Shown: piece after piece, positions 5,341 to 7,518 of the stretch
How positions within the stretch are numbered: the stretch's first letter is position 1
Layout: each line of letters opens with the position of its first letter
Source of the DNA: an uncultured Verrucomicrobia subdivision 3 bacterium
GTDB lineage: Bacteria; Verrucomicrobiota; Verrucomicrobiia; Limisphaerales; UBA11358
NCBI GenBank assembly: GCA_903861445.1
Contig: CAIOUK010000021.1
Coordinates: 1 to 7,518, forward strand
Direction of reading: 5' to 3'
DNA length: 7,518 nucleotides
Notes under the pieces: generated by a model
What the model saw: the letters and a program-made list of their open reading frames with translations, nothing else
What the model was told of the DNA's origin: nothing
Databases searched by the model: none
Made by a program: the position numbers and the translations under genes

Positions 5341-7515
5341 TCAATATGGCAGCGGAAATTTTGCCGTCAACTCGCGCACGCGGGCGCGAACCTTGTGGGC
5401 GGCGTCCACATTTTTGATGTCCATCAACACTTCGGAAATCATGTCCGCAATCGCCGCCATTTCCGCTTCCTTCATGCCGCGCGTCGTGGACGCCGGCGTG
5501 CCGAGGCGGATGCCGCTGGCTTGGAACGGCGAGCGCGTCTCGTTCGGAATCGTGTTTTTGTTGACGGTGATGCCGGCTTCGTCGAGCGCGATTTGCGAAT
5601 CTTTGCCGGTGATGCCTTTCGCGCCGACATCCACGAGCATGAGATGATTATCCGTGCCGCCGCTGACAAGCCGGTAGCCGTTGCGTTTCATGCCATCGGC
5701 GAGCGCGGCGGCGTTCTTGACGATTTGCTGCTGGTAAGATTTGAAGTTCGGCGACAGCGCTTCGAGGAAGCAAACGGCTTTCGCCGCGATGACGTGTTCC
5801 AGCGGGCCGCCCTGAATACCGGGGAACACGATGGAATCAATTTCCTTCGCATATTTTTCGGCACAGAGAATCAAGCCGCCGCGCGGGCCGCGCAAAGTTT
5901 TGTGCGTCGTTGTCGTCACAAAATCCGCGTGTCCAATCGGACTCGGATGCACGCCCGCCGCCACGAGGCCGGCGATGTGCGCGATGTCCGCCAGCAGATA
6001 GGCGCCGACTTCACGGGCGATTTCGCCCATGCGCCTGAAATCAATGACGCGCGGATAAGCGCTCGCGCCGATGGTAATCATCTTGGGACGATGTTCCCGC
6101 GCCATGGCCGCAATCTGTTCGTAATCAATCCGCTCGGTTTCCTTGCCGACGCCGTAGTGGACGATCTCGAAAAATTTGCCGGAGAAATTCGCTTTGTTGC
6201 CGTGCGTCAAATGGCCACCGTGCGACAAATCCATCGTCAACATCTTGTCGCCGGGTTTCAGGAACGCGAAATACACCGCCATGTTCGCGCCGGAGCCGGA
6301 ATGTGGCTGGACGTTGGCGTGTTCCGCGCCAAAAAGTTTCTTCGCCCGGTCAATCGCAAGCTGCTCGATGGAGTCCACGTTTTCGCAGCCGCCATACCAG
6401 CGCTTCTTCGGATAACCTTCCGCGTATTTGTTCGTCAGCACGGAACCTTGCGCTTCCATCACGGCGGGCGAGGTGAAATTTTCCGAGGCGATCAACTCGA
6501 TGTTTTCCTGCTGGCGCGTGCGCTCGTGTTCAATCGCGCCGGCAACGTCCGCGTCCACATTCGCGAGGCGCAAATTGGCCGGGGCGAACTGCGAATCAAT
6601 CTTTCGCACACGACGTTCGTGCCGACCGCCTTCAAATTTTGCGTTGATGAACGCTTCCAAAATTTTCTTGGCCACGTCCGGCGGCGTGGTTTTGCCGGCG
6701 AGGCAGAGGACATTCGCGTCGTTGTGCTGACGCGTCATCGCAGCCGTCGCGGCGTCGCTCACGAGCGCGGCGCGGATGCCGCCGACCTTGTTGGCGGTGA
6801 TGGTCACGCCGATGCCGGTGGTGCAAATCAGCAGGCCAAGTTCCGCGTGTCCGGCGGCGACGGATTTGGCTACGGCGAGCGCGTAGTCGGGATAATCGCA
6901 GGATTCCTTGGAGTCCGTGCCGTGGTCGGCGATGGTCAGGCCGCGTTCGCGCAGAAACGCCTTGAGCGTCTCCTTGAGTTCAAAACCGCCGTGGTCGGCA
7001 CCGAGTGCAAAGTTGACGGCGGCGGAAGCAGGCGCGGGTTGATTTTTCGAGAGGAAGTTGTGTTGTTCCATAAATTTTATAAGCGTGACAATGCCTTGTT
7101 CAATTTGGTCGCGGCATTCGACGTAAATATGATACGGGCTGCCGATGGGATCGCTGATGTCTTTTTCGTAAGGCTCTAGCGTTTCGTCAAATTCGCGCAG
7201 CAGGAAAGTTTTTTCCGCCGCCGACGGGTAGAGCAGGGCCACGGTGTCCGTGTGGCTGTGCGTCATGCCCAAAATCAAATCCGCCGAGCGCACGAGATCC
7301 GCCGTGAGCGCACGGCTGCGTTGGCGGGAAATATCAATGCCGATTTCGCGCATGGCCTCCACGGAATGGTTCGTCGGCGGTTGGCCATCCATCGCGCCGA
7401 GGCCGGCCGAGAGAATACGGAACTCGCCCCGGCCTTTGACGGCATGGCGAAAAAGCCCTTCGGCCATCGGACTGCGGCAGACATTGCCGGTGCAAAGAAA
7501 TAGAATCGTTTTCAT
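5341..7515 (-). CDS. Three-domain fusion: low-Mr phosphatase, ribose-5-phosphate isomerase B and serine hydroxymethyltransferase
   Basis: One frame of 724 residues encodes three complete enzymes. Residues 1-150 are a low-molecular-weight phosphatase with the P-loop C8-TGNVC-R14-S and the acid Asp122 in SDP. Residues about 167-305 are RpiB, interconverting ribose 5-phosphate and ribulose 5-phosphate, with DHGG (174-177), Cys231 in CTTGIG, His264 in RQHND and Arg298/Arg301-302 in GGRHERR. Residues about 315-724 are SHMT, which makes glycine and methylene-tetrahydrofolate from serine, with SENF (344-347), HSGSGAN (405-411), D510/H513, the PLP-binding Lys539 in TTTTHKT and Arg670 in SGIRLGTP. The linkers are short: a Pro/Ala-rich one at about 151-166 and one at about 304-316. 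All three lengths match the stand-alone families, so nothing seems lost. The ATG at 7515-7513 fits the normal phosphatase start, but only three bases precede it. An internal ATG (Met149, 7071-7069) lies just before the RpiB domain, without a ribosome binding site. I give no single symbol because the SHMT part is glyA and the isomerase part rpiB. Confidence 0.93.
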   Translation of the reverse strand: MKTILFLCTGNVCRSPMAEGLFRHAVKGRGEFRILSAGLGAMDGQPPTNHSVEAMREIGIDISRQRSRALTADLVRSADLILGMTHSHTDTVALLYPSAAEKTFLLREFDETLEPYEKDISDPIGSPYHIYVECRDQIEQGIVTLIKFMEQHNFLSKNQPAPASAAVNFALGADHGGFELKETLKAFLRERGLTIADHGTDSKESCDYPDYALAVAKSVAAGHAELGLLICTTGIGVTITANKVGGIRAALVSDAATAAMTRQHNDANVLCLAGKTTPPDVAKKILEAFINAKFEGGRHERRVRKIDSQFAPANLRLANVDADVAGAIEHERTRQQENIELIASENFTSPAVMEAQGSVLTNKYAEGYPKKRWYGGCENVDSIEQLAIDRAKKLFGAEHANVQPHSGSGANMAVYFAFLKPGDKMLTMDLSHGGHLTHGNKANFSGKFFEIVHYGVGKETERIDYEQIAAMAREHRPKMITIGASAYPRVIDFRRMGEIAREVGAYLLADIAHIAGLVAAGVHPSPIGHADFVTTTTHKTLRGPRGGLILCAEKYAKEIDSIVFPGIQGGPLEHVIAAKAVCFLEALSPNFKSYQQQIVKNAAALADGMKRNGYRLVSGGTDNHLMLVDVGAKGITGKDSQIALDEAGITVNKNTIPNETRSPFQASGIRLGTPASTTRGMKEAEMAAIADMISEVLMDIKNVDAAHKVRARVRELTAKFPLPY

Positions 7516-7518
7516 CCC

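Noticed and set aside
5395..7179. Plus-strand open frame of 594 codons opposite the fusion gene
   Set aside because: Its product is rich in Arg, His, Phe and Ala with no recognisable domain, as expected for the antisense of a GC-biased gene. The minus-strand frame has full catalytic motifs.

Overview
The window is a compact stretch of bacterial chromosome in which every gene I can support lies on the minus strand, so the biological order runs from the right edge to the left. The organism is probably a verrucomicrobium or a near relative in the PVC group. The reasons are weak or absent Shine-Dalgarno sequences, a system II cytochrome c assembly pair whose CcsA has a long periplasmic N-terminus with a GRxKPxD-type motif, a Rho with a long Lys/Ala/Pro/Glu-rich N-terminal extension, and a small protein family with a VxDDxxP/ASRFR pattern. 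This assignment is from recall of families, not from a search. I see no mobile element, CRISPR array, tRNA or rRNA.

Right block (7515-5030). The first gene encodes one 724-residue polypeptide made of three complete enzymes: a low-molecular-weight phosphatase, ribose-5-phosphate isomerase B and serine hydroxymethyltransferase. Their order is the same as the separate genes ywlE, rpiB (ywlF) and glyA in Bacillus subtilis. Eight bases after its stop comes a 100-residue cytoplasmic protein of unknown function, probably cotranscribed.

Middle (5029-3210). A leader of about 220 bases holds weak promoter candidates and two hairpins. It precedes rho, which encodes a full-length transcription termination factor with an N-terminal extension of about 113 residues. 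A gap of 116 bases with a long inverted repeat then separates rho from the next operon.

Left block (3093-1). Three genes are tightly overlapped: a two-domain lipoprotein of unknown function, resB and ccsA. The ccsA gene is cut by the left edge, so only its first 231 codons are present. ResB and CcsA together form the system II haem delivery and cytochrome c ligation complex. The lipoprotein overlaps resB by 11 bases and resB overlaps ccsA by 4, which suggests coupled translation and links the lipoprotein to cytochrome c maturation or to respiration at the cell envelope.

The most unusual items are the triple enzyme fusion, the internally duplicated lipoprotein tied to the cytochrome c genes, and a tryptophan-rich repeat insertion in the N-terminus of CcsA. 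I did not find evidence of a new defence or mobile system here.
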